Below, one piece after another: positions 1 to 13,472 of a stretch of DNA of 64,000 nt. Location: contig CM032659.1 of the NCBI GenBank assembly GCA_019095985.1, forward strand, positions 3,005,679-3,069,678, in the 5' to 3' direction. Origin of the DNA: Streblospio benedicti (taxonomy: Eukaryota > Annelida > Polychaeta > Spionida > Spionidae). The position numbers and the translations under genes were made by a program. Numbering within the stretch: position 1 is the stretch's first letter; each line of letters starts with the position of its first letter. The notes under the pieces were generated by a model that was not told the DNA's origin, did no database searches, and saw nothing but the letters and a program-made list of their open reading frames with translations.

Positions 1-879
1 GAGAAACCCATTAGAGCATAAAACACATATTACAATTACAACACATTGTCAATCTGTAACGTTCCAGAAAATGATGCATCAGCGAGCACACCTCAGTAAT
101 GGGGCACTTCGTCGTGGGACCCTCTCCCTGGTCCCATTGGTGTCTGTTGCCGGGCAGGAGGGTTTGTACAGCCAACAAAACCCACATCTCCGCCCTATCT
201 GAGTGTTGTTGTTGTGACCACTGGAATAAAACAGGCGATGAGTGGGAGATGGGAGTATATTTATGACTTTACACTTCAGGAGTACGTTTTTTCACTTGGG
301 AGAGAGAGCCAATAAGTTTGAGGATTGTCCCAAATGTGTGTGGTGCAGATCGGTCATTTGTAAGGGGGCTGTCTTTTATTACGGGCCAGGAGGGAGGATC
401 TCCCATTTGTCTGTGCATACGCTGATTACAATACATATGCAGGTTTGAGAAAATAAACTATTGAATGATGATCTGCAGCCCTGTCTAAATTTGATAAATG
501 TTTTGGTAGTCATTATACAAATGCATGTTTAGCGCTATACGTGGGGATATGACGTCCGTTGGATGACGTCATATCAAATGTTCTCCAGTTGTTTAACAGG
601 GTTCATGGGCATGTCCCTATACATATTATGGATGTATGAGAGATACGAGAGTGAGTCGCAGTGAGCATGGTATTGTGTTGTTAAATTTTACTTATTGTAT
701 TCAAACATTTAAAATTTACACGTGTTTGTCTCTATGACATATATCTTGCAAAAATTAGAACTTTCAGCACCAAGAGAAGCCACAATGTTACTTGTCATGT
801 GAAGAATAAGACACTAATGTTTGGTGCACTGGCTGGACACTGTCATTTATTTGGTAGAAAACTACAGTATAGCCCATAT

Positions 880-1065
880 ATTAGACCACCTCTCAATTGA
901 GAGCACTCCTATAGTAAGACCACTTCAAGTGATCCAAATCAATCATAGATAGACCACTATTAACCTACATAAAGAGACCACCTCTCTATCGAGACCACTT
1001 GATGCCAGTTAACTGGGTGGTCATGATGGAGAGGTTCTATTAAAGTTGAGAAACATACTCATACT
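880..1065. mobile_element. MITE-like repeat, GACCACCTCTCTATTGAGAC family, upstream of P4HA
   Basis: AGACCACCTCTCAATTGAGA, AAAGAGACCACCTCTCTATC and GAGAGGTTCTATTAAAG occur within 180 bases. This is the same family as at 10.64 kb. The rest of 1-1411 shows no exon I can support. Confidence 0.6.
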
Positions 1066-1411
1066 CACATTATACTGTGTAATGATAGAGTGAACAGTCT
1101 AACGGAAGTGTTATATCTGGTGGCATGATGCATTTTTCTAAAAGCATTTATACAAATTGGGAATTCAATCTACCATGAATTAAATTTACCCTAAAGGACC
1201 TTACTTAATTTGGATATTTAGAAGTTTCGTGTCTGACGCAGCCATTAAATATTTTTATTTGAAATTTGGAATACAAGAATGTATTACAATCGGTGTACAG
1301 TGTCAATACAGTGGTAGCAACGTGCTTGGTATAAAGAACACACACACAGAGAAGAATAGAGCTGAAGCATTATTAGGGGGATAACTCCCATAAATAGTTA
1401 CCAAACCATCC

Positions 1412-4400
1412 ATGAGTACCAGTCACTCAGCAAGGATGTTCCATCTGCTTCTGATCATCATCCTGCTACGTGTCCAGACATCGCACGGTGACGTCTTCAC
1501 GTCAGTTGTGGACTTGCAGAACATTCTCCACGCAGAGCAGGATCTTGCGCAGGTCATCGACAACTACATCCAAGCGGAGAGAGTCCGGCTCGAGAAACTG
1601 GAGCACATAGCCCAAGACTTCCGTGAGCACAGCAGATCCGCGCTAGCAGATCCAGACAGAAAGCTTGGCAATTTAGTGAGCTCGTTCAAAACCGTGAAGC
1701 GCTTCACCCTGGATTGGAAGCGCATTCAGGAGAGCTACATTTACAACTTTAATCAGTCTCAGTTTCATGTTAAAGAAATGGGAGAAGTCACGAGTAAGTT
1801 TCCCAACAGGAATGACCTGAGGACCGCAGTGGCGAATCTGTTGCGGATTCAGGATACGTATGCACTGGATCCTGTGACCATGGCACAGGGGAGGGTAATA
1901 ACTTTTAACCTTTAGAGTAGAGCATTTCCATTAAGACTGCCAATGGACTGACCCACAAGTGGTCTCCATGGAGAGGTGGTATCTTTATAAAGATTTATGT
2001 GCGTCAGTTTATCAAAGCTTGAGACCGTCATACTCATCTATTATAGAACTGGTCTCCTTATAAAGGTGGTCTCTTTATAGCGGTGTCTTAAATGTAAGTT
2101 TTATAGTATTCATAAAGAGCAGACATACACTTCCAAAACATATCCATAAATAGCATGAATAGGTCAAAGCGCTTCATTAACAAAAATACTTACATTTAAC
2201 CTATCTAAAATCAAATATAAACAAAGATTAATCATTTTAAATTGCACTTGACATACTGAATATTACAGACAGATTGAAAATCACACTTTCTATAATTGAC
2301 TGAATACAATTTAGCAAAGGTTGACATAGTTTGCACATTTTGTTTTAAGGTGACTGGAATGTCTCCTGGTGAAGAGCTAGACGCGCAAGATTGTTTTGAG
2401 CTCGGTCGTATAGCGTACGAAGAGGGGGACCATTACCACGCGATTGCTTGGATGGAGCACGCCCTAGTGCTGATAGATGAAGAGGCAGGTTCCTCACCTT
2501 TAGACAAATGCACAGTCTATGAATACTTGAACTTTGCTCACTATAAGGAGAACAACATACATCGAGCGAAGGAACTGGCTGAGGCGTGGATAGCGATCGA
2601 CCCAAACAACGTACAGGCTCGGCACAACCTCAATGGCTACAAAGACATGATCGGATTGTTAGGTGATGAAAGTGAAAAGTCAAAGCCGGTTCTGACCAGA
2701 CGGAAGAACCAGTGGCAAAGTTCCAAGACGTTTGCAAACTACGAAGCGCTGTGTCGAGGAGAAGAGTTGGACTTGAACAAGGACGTCCGGCACACACTTT
2801 ACTGCTCGTACAAAAGTTACCACCCTCTGTTTGTGCTCACGCCCTTGAAGGAGGAAATCCTCAGCTTCAATCCACCAATTAAGGTATGCATATAATGTAC
2901 ATAAGTAGTGATCAATGTATCGTATCCCTTGATTGATAAATTGTGTACAAAAAATAAATTAGATGCACACTCAGATTGGATATCTGGCACTCTAACATCA
3001 TTTTGAATGATAAACAGTAATCCTCATTGGAACCCCCCCTACGCCCATGCCCCCAAAGACAACTAAGTATTCAGCATTAGTCTTACTTGGTCATGCTTAA
3101 TTTAAGGCATGCATATATTTGTTGTTGTTTTTTTCATGACAAATGTTACATGAATTATGTATGTAACATAATTATCTTTTCAAATGAAATTGACGTGTAA
3201 CGCTATCATCATATCATACATCTTGCTTTTAAGTAATACATTTGAAGATACAATTTTTATGTATATCTTATAGTTATAATTTAGTAGAAATACACTATAT
3301 ACGCTAGTCCACTCAGTATAGCAGATAACTTTACGTTTAATAACCAATTCTTTCTAGTTTTAATTGTACAACTTTTTTATTCTATATTAAGATATTCCAC
3401 AACGTTATGACAAAAACGACTACATAAAACAGAAATAATATCAACGTACGAATTTAAAATGAAACTATTAAATATAATCTCATGTGATTTACGCTACAAT
3501 GCAGAGTACTTTATTTACATATTGGAGAACAGTGATTTTCTAATTTTTAATGTTATGTGTTCTTCTAGTGTTTTATCTTGTTGGACAAATTGTGATTTGT
3601 CTGTTTTTACTATTTTAAATTTTTACATTTTTATACAATACTAAATATTCATGTTGATAAAAACCCTTTATATTTGCTTTATTATAAGCTAAATATTTCT
3701 CCGTCTTGTCAAAAAGACTTCATCAGGCCCAATGTTTAGTGAATGCCGTACAGTATCAACACAGTTGCAGACATCACATAGCATCAGGAAGTGGGTCAGT
3801 GGCGGGGTGGGGGTCGTGGGTGGTCGTGTGTTCCGGATGCCCTCGGCTTAAGTAGACTGTAATACCTGTGTGATAGCATATACGCACCTTCATCACGATT
3901 CATAGTGTTCTTTGTGCTGCGTATGGCTATCCATTCTCTGATTTATCTATCTCTTACACTAGATTCCTTTCCAACAATCTTTGTGTTATCCCAATCTGGG
4001 GTATGATTGTGTTGGACCATAAGATCAGTTATCGCGGACTTGTGTGGTTCACCAGCGGAGGAGAGACGTGTAGCTCTGGTTCGAACACTTCTGCTGTGCT
4101 CATCTACGTCCTTCTTGTGTTCTGCGAGGCAAACACCAAACTTCCTCCCTGTCTCACCTGTCTCTATAGGCACTGTCACAGCTGTTACAACCTATCTTGT
4201 AAATACAACCACAAATGTCTTTTTGCTCAATCTCGTCCTTTGGATGCACTAAGATGATTCTAAGTGTCCTGCAAGGCTTTATAAGCTGTGCTGACGTTAT
4301 GCGTTCTCATGGCTCTTGTCATTCTTTCTGAAAGTCTCTTGATGTAAGGGAGCACCACCATTCTCTTAGATTTGGAAGACATCTCCTTCTTGGACTTTCT

Positions 4401-7400
4401 TTCTTTCTTTCGACCCCCACCCCGCCCTGACCTACTTCCTGACGTCATGTGATGTCTGCAGCTGTGTTGATACTGTCAGACATTCACTGATCATTGGTCT
4501 ATTGATGAAGCCTTTTTCTCAAAATGAATATTTAGTATTGTAGAATAAGAAATCCATTGAATCTGTGCAATATATTTCTATACTATGTTTATACATCATG
4601 TATATCATCGAAATAAACCGTGTATGTATTAGTATCAGTAAATGAAATTTTAGTATGACATATCTTGTTTCTTATATATTCAAGGTATTCCACGACGTTC
4701 TTACCAAATCAGAAACGGACCTGATCAAAACGCTGGCCACTCCGAAGCTGCAGCGGTCCAAAGTAGTATCAGCCAAGGGTGGTGATGAGAAGTTCACGTC
4801 GCACCGCATCAGCAAGCAGGCGTGGCTAGTGGACGGGGTCCACCCGACCGTGCGGCTTGTCAGTGAGAAGAGCGGCGCGCTCGCTAACCTCACCTTGGAA
4901 ACCGTCGAGGAACTCCAGGTATTGTGCTGGCAGCAGGGGTGGGGTGGGGGTGGGGATTTACAGGCTTCTATGGCCGAGTGAATAGTTCTACTCCAGAGTT
5001 ACTATGAATAGCACAAGCAAAAAAGCAATACGTCTTTGCACTAACAAACAATTTCTAATTGCATGGATATTATTTGGCCATATTTTGCTGTGATTTTTAG
5101 TATTTTCTAGTGAGAAATAAAATTTATGGAACTTTATTACGGAATACTAGATTGAAGAATACCTAACTTGCTATGTATTTTTTTTTATTTATCAATGCAC
5201 ACTAATTGTAATAAACACTATTCACAAAGCCTCTTTTAAGGGCTAATCTTAGACTTCACAGAAGACTGTCTTCAGTAATGTAAGACTTAGTCAGACTGCC
5301 TGGTAGTAAGAGGATTGCTATTGGATATCATTATTATGTGTTAAATATGGACTTTATACATATAAAGTCACACAAGTACATACCGGGTAACCTTACTGTG
5401 ATAGAAAATGCCAGTAATACCGTTCTTTACAAGTACAATATGCAGGATGAATTTGTCCTCTTTCATTATGATCCATGCATTGTAGTAGGCCAATTTGGTT
5501 ACAGGATCACGATCTTTTGTTCCAGGTTTAACTTTGCTTCTTATAACAAAATATTTGCTCTCATCATATTTTTGAAAAGGTATTTCCAAAACATAACCAT
5601 CAATGGCCATTGTATATCCTTCCATTTTATTATACTGTCTAAAGGTTGGTTATGGTCATCAAAAGAAGTTGAATAACTGTACATATCAAACAGAAATTAA
5701 AGGTATAATATAATATTTTTTCTAATAGTTCACCGCGGTATTACATTACCATCCGGATCTATCTCAATTCTTAAGCTATCGGTCTGATGAGATCGTTCAA
5801 CTAATCCATTATCCATAATATAAAAACAGCAAATTTTAGTATAGACTCTCTAAGAAATAGGGGTAAATGTTCTGTGAAAAAATTGATAGCTCCCCACCCC
5901 CTCAAAAGTATGTGAAAAAATCATAGCCCCCTCCAAACATTGTGACAAAAGTTCATGACCTGCCCAAAAATCCTCAAACCAGGACCAACACCACCCTGCA
6001 TAAATACGGAATGCTCCCTTAGAGTGAATTAATGTTCCCTTTTCAAACTTCATATATTATAAACATGATGCACAAGTACAACCCATTTTTATAAGTCATA
6101 TCAATAATCTAGTCATCACTATTTATAATCATATATCAAATTATGTTCAAGTTATGACAAATGCATACAAGGTATAGTCATTTATTATTAGAAATAGAAA
6201 ACTAAATACACTATATTTGTGTATATTTGTATGTAGAATTTCCCCAAATCCTATGTAGGTGTTCATATCATATAATACGAGTTAATCAATACATTTATAT
6301 AATCAACAGTGGTCAGATGACTGTAAGGTTCCTCCCATTCTGTGCAGCACTTATAAGAGTGAGAACCCCGTACATCCAGGTGGTGAACTACGGCATCGGC
6401 GGCCACTACGAGCCGCACTACGACTTCGCCCTGGAGCGCGAGAAGCCGACCTACATGCAGCAGGGCGTCGGCAACCGCATCGCCACCGTGCTGTACTACG
6501 TGGCGGACGTGGACGCCGGCGGCAGCACCGTGTTCCCCGACGTGGGCGTGGCCGTGCGGCCGGAGCGGGGCGCCGCCGCCGTGTGGTAGGTCACGTGGTC
6601 AGCACTGTATACTGTAATGAGCATAATCTATTATTCTTTTAAACCCGCTTTACACTATAGCGAATTCCACCTACGTAGCTCTACGTGCACTGGCGAACTG
6701 GCAAATTCGTCAGGAAATTTTGAATATGCCCCAAATATTTATGCTGCGTCTACGGATCGCAGAACATTTGCACATATAAAGTAACACTTCGTTTGCCTCA
6801 TGAACTTGTCGTACCATGCATTTTTGCTACGTTCTATGCCGCCACAATACGCCCAAGTTGACGACGTGACATAATACGTGCAGATGCGTTGCATGGGTTC
6901 GCTCATGATCGCTCAAGTGTAAAGCAGGTTTTAATAAGCTGATTCCCTATCCGTGTCTAATTATTCTTTTGCCATCAACACACACATCAGAAAGTGTAAA
7001 TTGTATAGAAATTACATGCGTCACCACACAAAATCACATGAAATATTAATTACAAAACTAACCTGCTGAATGGTCTTGATATTTTAATTTCATTTCACAT
7101 CATTGTATATAATAACTTGATGTTTAAGAACATGAAAAATAAATAACAAAGTTGTTTAATTTGCTAATAATAAGTGGCATTCTTCATATTTCTTTTTTTT
7201 TATATTGTTCCACCCTTTTAATTGTTTTCGATTGTTGGTCACAGTTTGGGTTCTTTTGGGGGAGGAATGTTACCACTTACTATACCACCTACCATCCCAA
7301 CAAAGAACTGCCTTTGTCCCTAATTTAACTCCTTGATTTTTTAGATGATTTTCTACCACAATTTTTGTTCATATTCACATTTGAATACCATCTCGATCTT

Positions 7401-8336
7401 TATTGTATGAATGCCCATAATTGTATATGCACCAATGGTTATACTAGATTTAGAGGGCACTTATGGTTTGGTATCTCTACAGCATAAAAATGATGAACAT
7501 TGTATTGTAATACACAAACTTTGAGAGCTCATATCCCTGCCACCGGACAAGAGCACGGTGCATCAATACAACTGTCTTTCTGGGTTTGGCAAACGTAACC
7601 AGACTGGGTACTGTCGTTAACAATTAAACTACATAAATATATGTTATTGTCAAATTGTTAGTACGTTACAAATTATATTAACAACATACACTAATAATGA
7701 TAATGCTTGTACATTTTGTTCTTTTTCTTAAGGTTTATGACATTTCTGTACTGGTCTTCCATTGCATTGGTGTTTGGTTTACCGTTTATATGCTCATGTT
7801 CCAAAATCTATGAAGTACGCTACTTAAAGATATTCTGATTATCTTTCAGTATTTTGTAGATTTTGGACTCCGTTAGTAGTTTCTAGATTTTGAAATATTC
7901 TGAATAGCTTTTACCATCTTGTAGATTTTGTAATATTCTGCATATCTTACAATATTTTGTAGATTTTGTAATATGCTGCATACATTTTACTATTTAGTAG
8001 ATTTTGTAATTTGATGAAAGCCATACAGAAATCATACATGTGTCCATGTTTCACACCAGTACACACTGTTCGTGTGTGTAGGTACAACCTACATACACAC
8101 ACGCACCCCCACCCCACCCCCACACATTCATATAGAATGGAGCATCGTAAATAGATCACCCTAGATACAGTGTTTTTGTCTGTAGGTACAACCTGCACCG
8201 GAGCGGGGCGCGCGACTACCGCACCCGGCACGCCGGCTGCCCAGTCCTCACCGGCAGCAAGTGGATCGCCACCAAGTGGTTCCACGAGGCCGGCAACGAG
8301 CGCAGCAGGCCCTGTCTGCTACACCAGGACCTGTAG
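1412..8336 (+). CDS. P4HA: Prolyl 4-hydroxylase alpha subunit, five coding exons, intact
   Basis: Exons 1412-1894, 2350-2883, 4685-4918, 6380-6585 and 8186-8336 have AG/GT borders, keep phase and total 535 codons plus stop, about the length of human P4HA1. Exon 1 gives a signal peptide (residues about 1-26, hydrophobic core FHLLLIIILL) and the P4Ha_N dimerisation region. Exon 2 gives the TPR-like peptide-substrate-binding domain (FELGRIAYEEGDHYHAIAW) and the YEALCRGE motif. Exons 3-5 give the 2-oxoglutarate/Fe(II) dioxygenase domain: iron ligands H430 and D432 in EPHYDF, H501 in YRTRHAGCPV, 2OG-binding K511 in GSKW. The D-to-H (69) and H-to-K (10) spacings match the family. Members hydroxylate X-Pro-Gly prolines of procollagen in the ER lumen, in a tetramer with protein disulfide isomerase. 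An AATAAA lies near 8689. The in-frame Met at residue 9 could be an alternative start. Confidence 0.95.
1920..2095. mobile_element. MITE-like repeat, same family, in P4HA intron 1
   Basis: AAGTGGTCTCCATGGAGAGG and ACTGGTCTCCTTATAAAGGT mark a copy directly after the exon 1 donor. Confidence 0.55.
3689..4535 (-). mobile_element. Penelope-like retroelement relic with inverted terminal repeats, in P4HA intron 2
   Basis: Inverted repeats of about 125 bp (3689-3816 and 4411-4535) flank a minus-strand fragment reading ETGRKFGVCLAEHKKDVDEH and KSAITDLMVQHNHTPDWDN. This matches the GIY-YIG endonuclease end of Penelope-like elements. Old and broken. Such elements often carry inverted or direct pseudo-LTRs, which fits the ends seen here. 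Confidence 0.65.
5368..5640 (-). pseudogene. Fragment resembling the N-terminal side of a SWIM-type/YqaJ-associated protein
   Basis: An open stretch in P4HA intron 3 reads GYVLEIPFQKYDESKYFVIR then SKVKPGTKDRDP and YYNAWIIMKED. This resembles the segment before the CxC...CxH of SWIM zinc-finger proteins that are common in invertebrate genomes, but no zinc ligands follow. The likeness is from memory of the family pattern and is weak. It may be a transposed fragment. Confidence 0.3.
6637..6935. mobile_element. MITE with CGCTTTACACT-type inverted ends, in P4HA intron 4
   Basis: Left end TTTTAAACCCGCTTTACACT and right end, reverse-complemented, TTAAAACCTGCTTTACACTT match over about 20 bases. They are flanked by TTTTAA-like sequence. 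No coding capacity. Confidence 0.65.
7850..8012 (+). repeat. Degenerate tandem repeat of about 40 bp
   Basis: The words TTTTGTAGATTTTG and AATATTCTG recur about four times just before the last P4HA exon. Confidence 0.6.
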
Positions 8337-9182
8337 GAGGGGGGGGGGGGGTGGGGGGATAGCCTTGATGAAAAACCAGTCACCAGGACCTGTTGTAGTG
8401 GGGCGGGGAGAAAGGTGGGGGTAGCGATGTGTGGGGACATGACATTTCAGGAGGGTGGCTTAACATCGAAAAGTGACAATGTAAATGGTAAAAAGATATT
8501 TTCTAATGTGTTTTTCCCAAGTTTGCTTGTGGATACAATTATATTCTTCTCTCTCTACAATGAATAGTGCTGGACATATGCGTGTAATAAGATAAAAAGT
8601 AAGTAAGTATAGAATAGTGCACGATTGTACATGTAGACATGTATAACAGACTTCGAACTATGTTTTGAAATATAGATGTCATTCGTTTAATAAAACACAA
8701 GAAAGATTTTTTCTCACACATTAATGGTTACTTGTTTAACTTTGTCTTATTTGGATACTTTTCAGTTCTATATTAATCTATCATTTCTCACTTTATGTTT
8801 GAATGTCTTTCTTATCACTGTACTTGAATATAAACACGAAATCAAACACACTAAACATATTTCCTAAAAGCTCTTTCATCTTTATTTGAGACCTTTTCAA
8901 AAACATATCATTTATAAAATAAACCTCTCTTGTAAGGACACCTGCCTTCTGTGAACACTTTTCACTTCCCCGTCCACATGACGGGTTTCACTGTAACTGA
9001 ACAACATTTCAGCGGAAAGTGTGTAACACGATATCTATTCTAAAGCCTTCAAATATGCCAAAATACATTAACCTCAATTGAAAATGCATATGTTTTAATG
9101 TAAGTCCTATGTCCATCAAACCAAATAAAGCAACGTGCATCAAATATTTGATTTGGAGTGAGCCAATATTTGACAACAGGCG
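8337..9182 (+). other. P4HA 3' UTR and spacer
   Basis: A G-rich run and an imperfect repeat of the CACCAGGACCTGT stop-codon region open the UTR. AATAAA near 8689 is the best polyadenylation signal. Nothing else is seen. Confidence 0.4.
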
Positions 9183-9194
9183 AGACAAGTTCAA

Positions 9195-9490
9195 GGTATA
9201 TTGATTTCACACATTTTCAATCGAGTGCTTGATCATGACTAAAATGACTAAAATCCACACCAAATGAGTTTGATTCGTTTTTATTTTTAAAATAAATCAT
9301 ATCATAACGTTCTCATTGTATAGCATTCAACATTCAAGTCACTAGTGCATCAATTTTTAGCGCGCGGAGGAACTACTATGGCTGTAGTCTAAACTTATTA
9401 TCTCAGCCATCGTCTTGTTACGCCAGCGGCTATATATTGAGAGATTAGTCTTTTTTTTTCGCAGTGCTTTCCATCGCAAAATTGTTGTCT
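9195..9490 (-). mobile_element. MITE, inverted copy of the 17.1-kb element
   Basis: Its reverse complement aligns along its length with 17115-17400: shared CAATTTTGCGATGGAA end, GTTTAGACTA, CCTCCGCGCGCT, GACTTGAATGTTGAATG, ATGATATGATTTATTTTAAA and GATTTTAGTCAT. Confidence 0.75.
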
Positions 9491-10443
9491 TTTCTGATAG
9501 AATATTGTATAAATAGATATTTTCTCAACGACCTCATTCCTACGGAGGATGTCTCAGTATGTTCATTAACGTTCCACATTCCTACCAGAATATCACGACT
9601 GTGAAAATGGAGAAATAATAAATTCTCATATTAACTAAAAAGTTTTTACACATTTATTTTTTAGATTTATTATCATACTAGCTGCCCCGATCTCCTACAG
9701 AGTCTATTATCATCATATAGTAAATAGCATGGCGCTATTGGAAGTCCGACAATTAAACAGCCTACACATGGCATAAACTGTTGAAACCGGCCGTTTTTTT
9801 ATTATTCTAACACAATCAACGTTTATTTAAATTATTATTATATGTATGTGTGGTATTAGTTTTTAACAGAAAATCTATTTACATTAAAATAAGACAGAAG
9901 ATTGTTGTTCGGCTTAGTGTGCCAAAGCATCAACATCCAACAGGGAATCATAACGTCCTCTTAAAAAGATAATGAGTGTCATACAAACTAGTATTCATGT
10001 AAACAATTTTAATGTTAAACCTGTAGCCATTGAGCATTATCATCCCCGAGTATATTGTGTGTTGAGTCAATAGTTTATATCACATTAGGATAGGTTAAAA
10101 AATGACGTCACCTTATCCCTTGCTTTTCATCTCCTCGCTCCTACTTACCCTTGTAAAATGTAAATGGTACCATCAAACGACACTCCACATGCATGGCATC
10201 CCTATCGCACTATAGCTAAGTTCTCAACTCATTCATGGTTAATAGGCTATAATCAGTGATAACATGATTTGGCATGTATGATGTCATCGTGGGTTTCACG
10301 ACTTTCCCATTCACACAGCCTTCAAAGTCCGATGTTCCTGGCATTACCAATAAGCAATAAGCCCGAATAGATAAGGATGATATGACGTATTCAAACCCAA
10401 TGTATATGTCTGTATCTTTTGTTGACCGTGTTTATTAATACAG
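9491..10443. other. Spacer without recognised feature
   Basis: AT-rich sequence; I see no gene, repeat or RNA in it. Confidence 0.3.
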
Positions 10444-10585
10444 TATCAATAGGGTATTGCTTTCTCTACGGCTGTATTCTTGATAAAATGATGTTTTTGG
10501 TTCTAAAATTTTGATTTTGAATTTGGAACAAAAAAAATCATCTTATCAAGAATACATCCGTAAAGAAAGCAATACACTATTGATA
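10444..10585. repeat. Hairpin element with arms of about 60 bp
   Basis: TATCAATAGGGTATTGCTTT opens the left arm. The right arm ends in its imperfect complement AAAGCAATACACTATTGATA, and both share TGTATTCTTGATAA. The spacer is about 20-25 bases. A foldback MITE. Confidence 0.75.
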
Positions 10586-10639
10586 ATGAGACCTAGTGCT
10601 GTAGGCCAAATATACAGAATATTTAATATTAATACAGTG

Positions 10640-11020
10640 TTTAGCGTATAGACACACCCCCTGTACAAAGACCCCCCCAGCAGTGGTCCTACTAGAGAGG
10701 TTCCTCTCTATTCAAGCAGCACCAGAAGCAGTCTGATTGAGCGACCCCTACAGCAACACTCCTCATCATTGGTCACAGCATCAGTCACTCCCAGTTATCT
10801 GTCAACAATGACAGCAATTAGATCAGCAGTGAGTCACTCAACCCATTCATGTGCCCACACTTCCCACTAACAATGAGTTTGGTGGTATTGTGCATTGCAA
10901 CCTCCCACCTCTATACACAGACCACCTCTATAATCAATGCCTTTCTCGGGGTCCTAAACCATCACAAAGAGAACACCTCTCTATTGAGACCATCGCAGGC
11001 CAATCTTCTAGGTGGTAGTA
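10640..11020. mobile_element. MITE-like repeat, GACCACCTCTCTATTGAGAC family
   Basis: The words CACCTCTATAA, ACCACCTCTCTATTGAGACC and AGGCCA/GGTGG recur here. Related blocks lie at 880-1065, 1920-2095, 11470-12110, 57812-58021, 58490-58645, 60950-61135 and 61590-61755. Ends are of the ACAGTAGAACCTTC type. Confidence 0.6.
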
Positions 11021-11139
11021 CAAAAGTTAATTGTGCTTTTTTAGAAGTCTTCAGTGTTGCTCATGTCTAATGTAATACGCAACAGCCACTGCTCTATAAC
11101 TGTTGTCATAAAGTGTTATAATAAAATAGATTAGAACAC

Positions 11140-12330
11140 CGCTACATGTTATGGGACTTTTTTCTCCCTCTATGTGGCTATCAACCAAGTACACTCGAGC
11201 TTTTCCAGACAAAAGGAAGCGTATTAATTGTGCAATATTTCACCAACCGGATTCTGACAATAGTTCATGAAGAGCCTACGCTATATACAGCAGCCTGGTA
11301 TTTACATTGACATTATAACCAATGGCGGAATGTTCACCAGAAAAAAAGTCCAGACAGTTTAACAGTGCGATTATTCATAAACGGTGCAATGGGAGGCTAA
11401 ATACAGCGGCCTGTGTGTTTAGTTACCATAGAAACCAATGGCTGAATGCTCAACATTGATTAGGCATACAGTACAACCTCAAAAAGGATCGCGTCTATAA
11501 ACAGATACCTCCACAACACGACCAAACTTGCAAAAAGAGTTCAACACAAACTTCCGTACATAGCCCACATTTGTATTGAGACCATTTGCAGGGGCGGATC
11601 CAGCATCGGAAGCTACAGTGCATATGGTGTTTTAGAGGTGTCTAGAGGGGTGTTCACAAACTATGAAAAGAAACAATTCATCTACTGTTACCTTCATATA
11701 AATGATTTTGATTTTTTATATTTAGATTATTTTTTTTTTTATTTTTTTTAGGGGTTGGGGCGCACGCCCCCACGCCCCACACCCCCTAAATCCGCCCCCA
11801 TGATAACAAAAGAATAGGCTGACACTCTATAATAAGTTAATCCACCTATAGAGTGTCAGTTAATTCTTTTGTCATATAGTCTAGTTGGTATAAGGATACA
11901 AAAAGTCCATGATTCAGGATCTGCAAGCACTCCTCCAGATAGGTACAGAATAACCGACAATAAATAAGACGTCTATAAAGAAACCCCCTATCTAATATGA
12001 CCATTTTACCCAGACCAAGCTTCATACAGAGACAAATGTGAAATATCTTCATTTAGAGATCACCTCTCTTATCTATTGAGACCATTTTAGTGTAGTGCCT
12101 GGATTTTTTAAAGGGGCTCTACTGTCTGCGATCAGTATCTACGGCTGGTCCTTTTATGAAGTTTTATTGTGATAGTTGTAATGGATTCAGAGTAAAAAAA
12201 TAAGCTTCTCACAGTGACCACGGAGTGGCACCACTGGTATTTACAGGTCACAGTAGCAGACGACAGGATTATAATTCTGGTCTGTCATCTCTGCTTCCAG
12301 GCAGCTTCGGGATTTTCCACAATTTATTAA
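11140..12330 (+). repeat. Dispersed repeat of the 18.4/35.3/44.7-kb family, interrupted by MITEs
   Basis: 11150-11400 shares GAGCTTTTCCAGAC, AATTGTGCAATATTTCA and GGCGGAATGTTCACCAGAAA with 18.9-19.2 kb and 45.1-45.45 kb. 12230-12330 shares GGTATTTACAGGT and CATCTCTGCTTCCAG with 45480-45590. MITEs lie between the two blocks. Confidence 0.6.
11594..11805. mobile_element. MITE with GGCGGATCCAG ends
   Basis: Left GGGGCGGATCCAGC and right CTAAATCCGCCCC are inverted. A T-rich core and a GGGGCGCACGCCCCCACG stretch precede the right end. Related to the pair at 62.1 and 63.2 kb. Confidence 0.6.
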
Positions 12331-13417
12331 AGACTTGTAAGCTAAATTCAATATTTGAACTGCAACAGGTCCTCTCATAGTTGGTTTGTTTGTACTTATT
12401 AACTGCCTTGAAACGTTGGTCGAAAGAGGACAATTTAGTATATCAAATTATCTAAAACTTCGAACACATGAATTCCTCATCAGAGCTAAAATATCCAATA
12501 AGCCAAAAAACAATAAACAAAAAAAACTTTTTCAGTATATAAAGCAAATTGACTGTCATGAATAAATACAAGTTAAGAATAAAGCAATACAGCTCATTGG
12601 TAAGCTAGTATAACAGTAGGCAATGTAGGAATGGTCTCGCTTACTATTCATGATATTGGCTAATATTAAGTTACATATGTCCACACCCTCTTCTTGATAT
12701 ATAGTCTCCTACTGTATTTTATGAGTCACTTGGGTATATTAAGTGAACTGTTCTGGCCCGAGAGAAATAGTATGTGTCTTTTTTTGCTCAAATGGTTATA
12801 TCAATATCTGAAAGAGTAGTTATTATCAGTTATGTATGATACTTGTTTGTTATTTTAGGAAATGCAACTATAACAGTGATTTCGTAGAGAGCCAACATAA
12901 GAACTCGTTCAATTTACATTTTGATTAAGGGTCACTTAGTTTGATAATAAAAAATGGGCTGATTCATTGTAGTTTTACCGTACACATTTTACAAGCATGC
13001 GCAACAGCTTTTTTTTTAAAAAAAACAGACGATCATTTTATAGCATTATATCATTATATTAGCTGCATAAGCCAGTGCCGCCAAAACTGTAGTACAAGCA
13101 GTACACCAAGTAAATTATCGAAATTAAGAGGATTGGTGGTTTACACAACACTTATTTTATGACAGATAATTAGACATAATGATGAGCACATGACGATTCA
13201 TGGATCCTGGATAGATTTGATGCAAAAATATTTGAATGTATGTGCGCTTAAACACTATATTGATATGTGCATCAGGATCATTAAAAACGCATAGAGATTG
13301 TTCCCAAAAGAGTTGATTTAAAAACCGTTTGGATTATTCACATATTGCTGCCTAGAATATCGATGGCATAATTAATAGTTGATTGTGAACAAATCTTTGT
13401 TTATATTTTCTTGATAG
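12331..13417. other. ANK1 upstream region
   Basis: AT-rich with no recognisable exon. The last 60 bases before 13418 (from TATCGATGGCATAATTAATA) are shared with the sequence before ANK2 and end in a TTCTTGATAG acceptor. The promoter is not located. Confidence 0.35.
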
Positions 13418-13472
13418 TTTGTCAGCCTATGCTGTATCTGCCCGTCGAGTCGAGTCATCGTTTATCGGCATC

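Noticed and set aside
4003-4257. Two overlapping plus-strand frames in P4HA intron 2
   Set aside because: They are the antisense of a Penelope-like GIY-YIG fragment, whose minus-strand reading is the meaningful one.
8170-8440. GC-rich open frames on both strands at the last P4HA exon
   Set aside because: Off-frame readings of the exon and of the adjacent G run.
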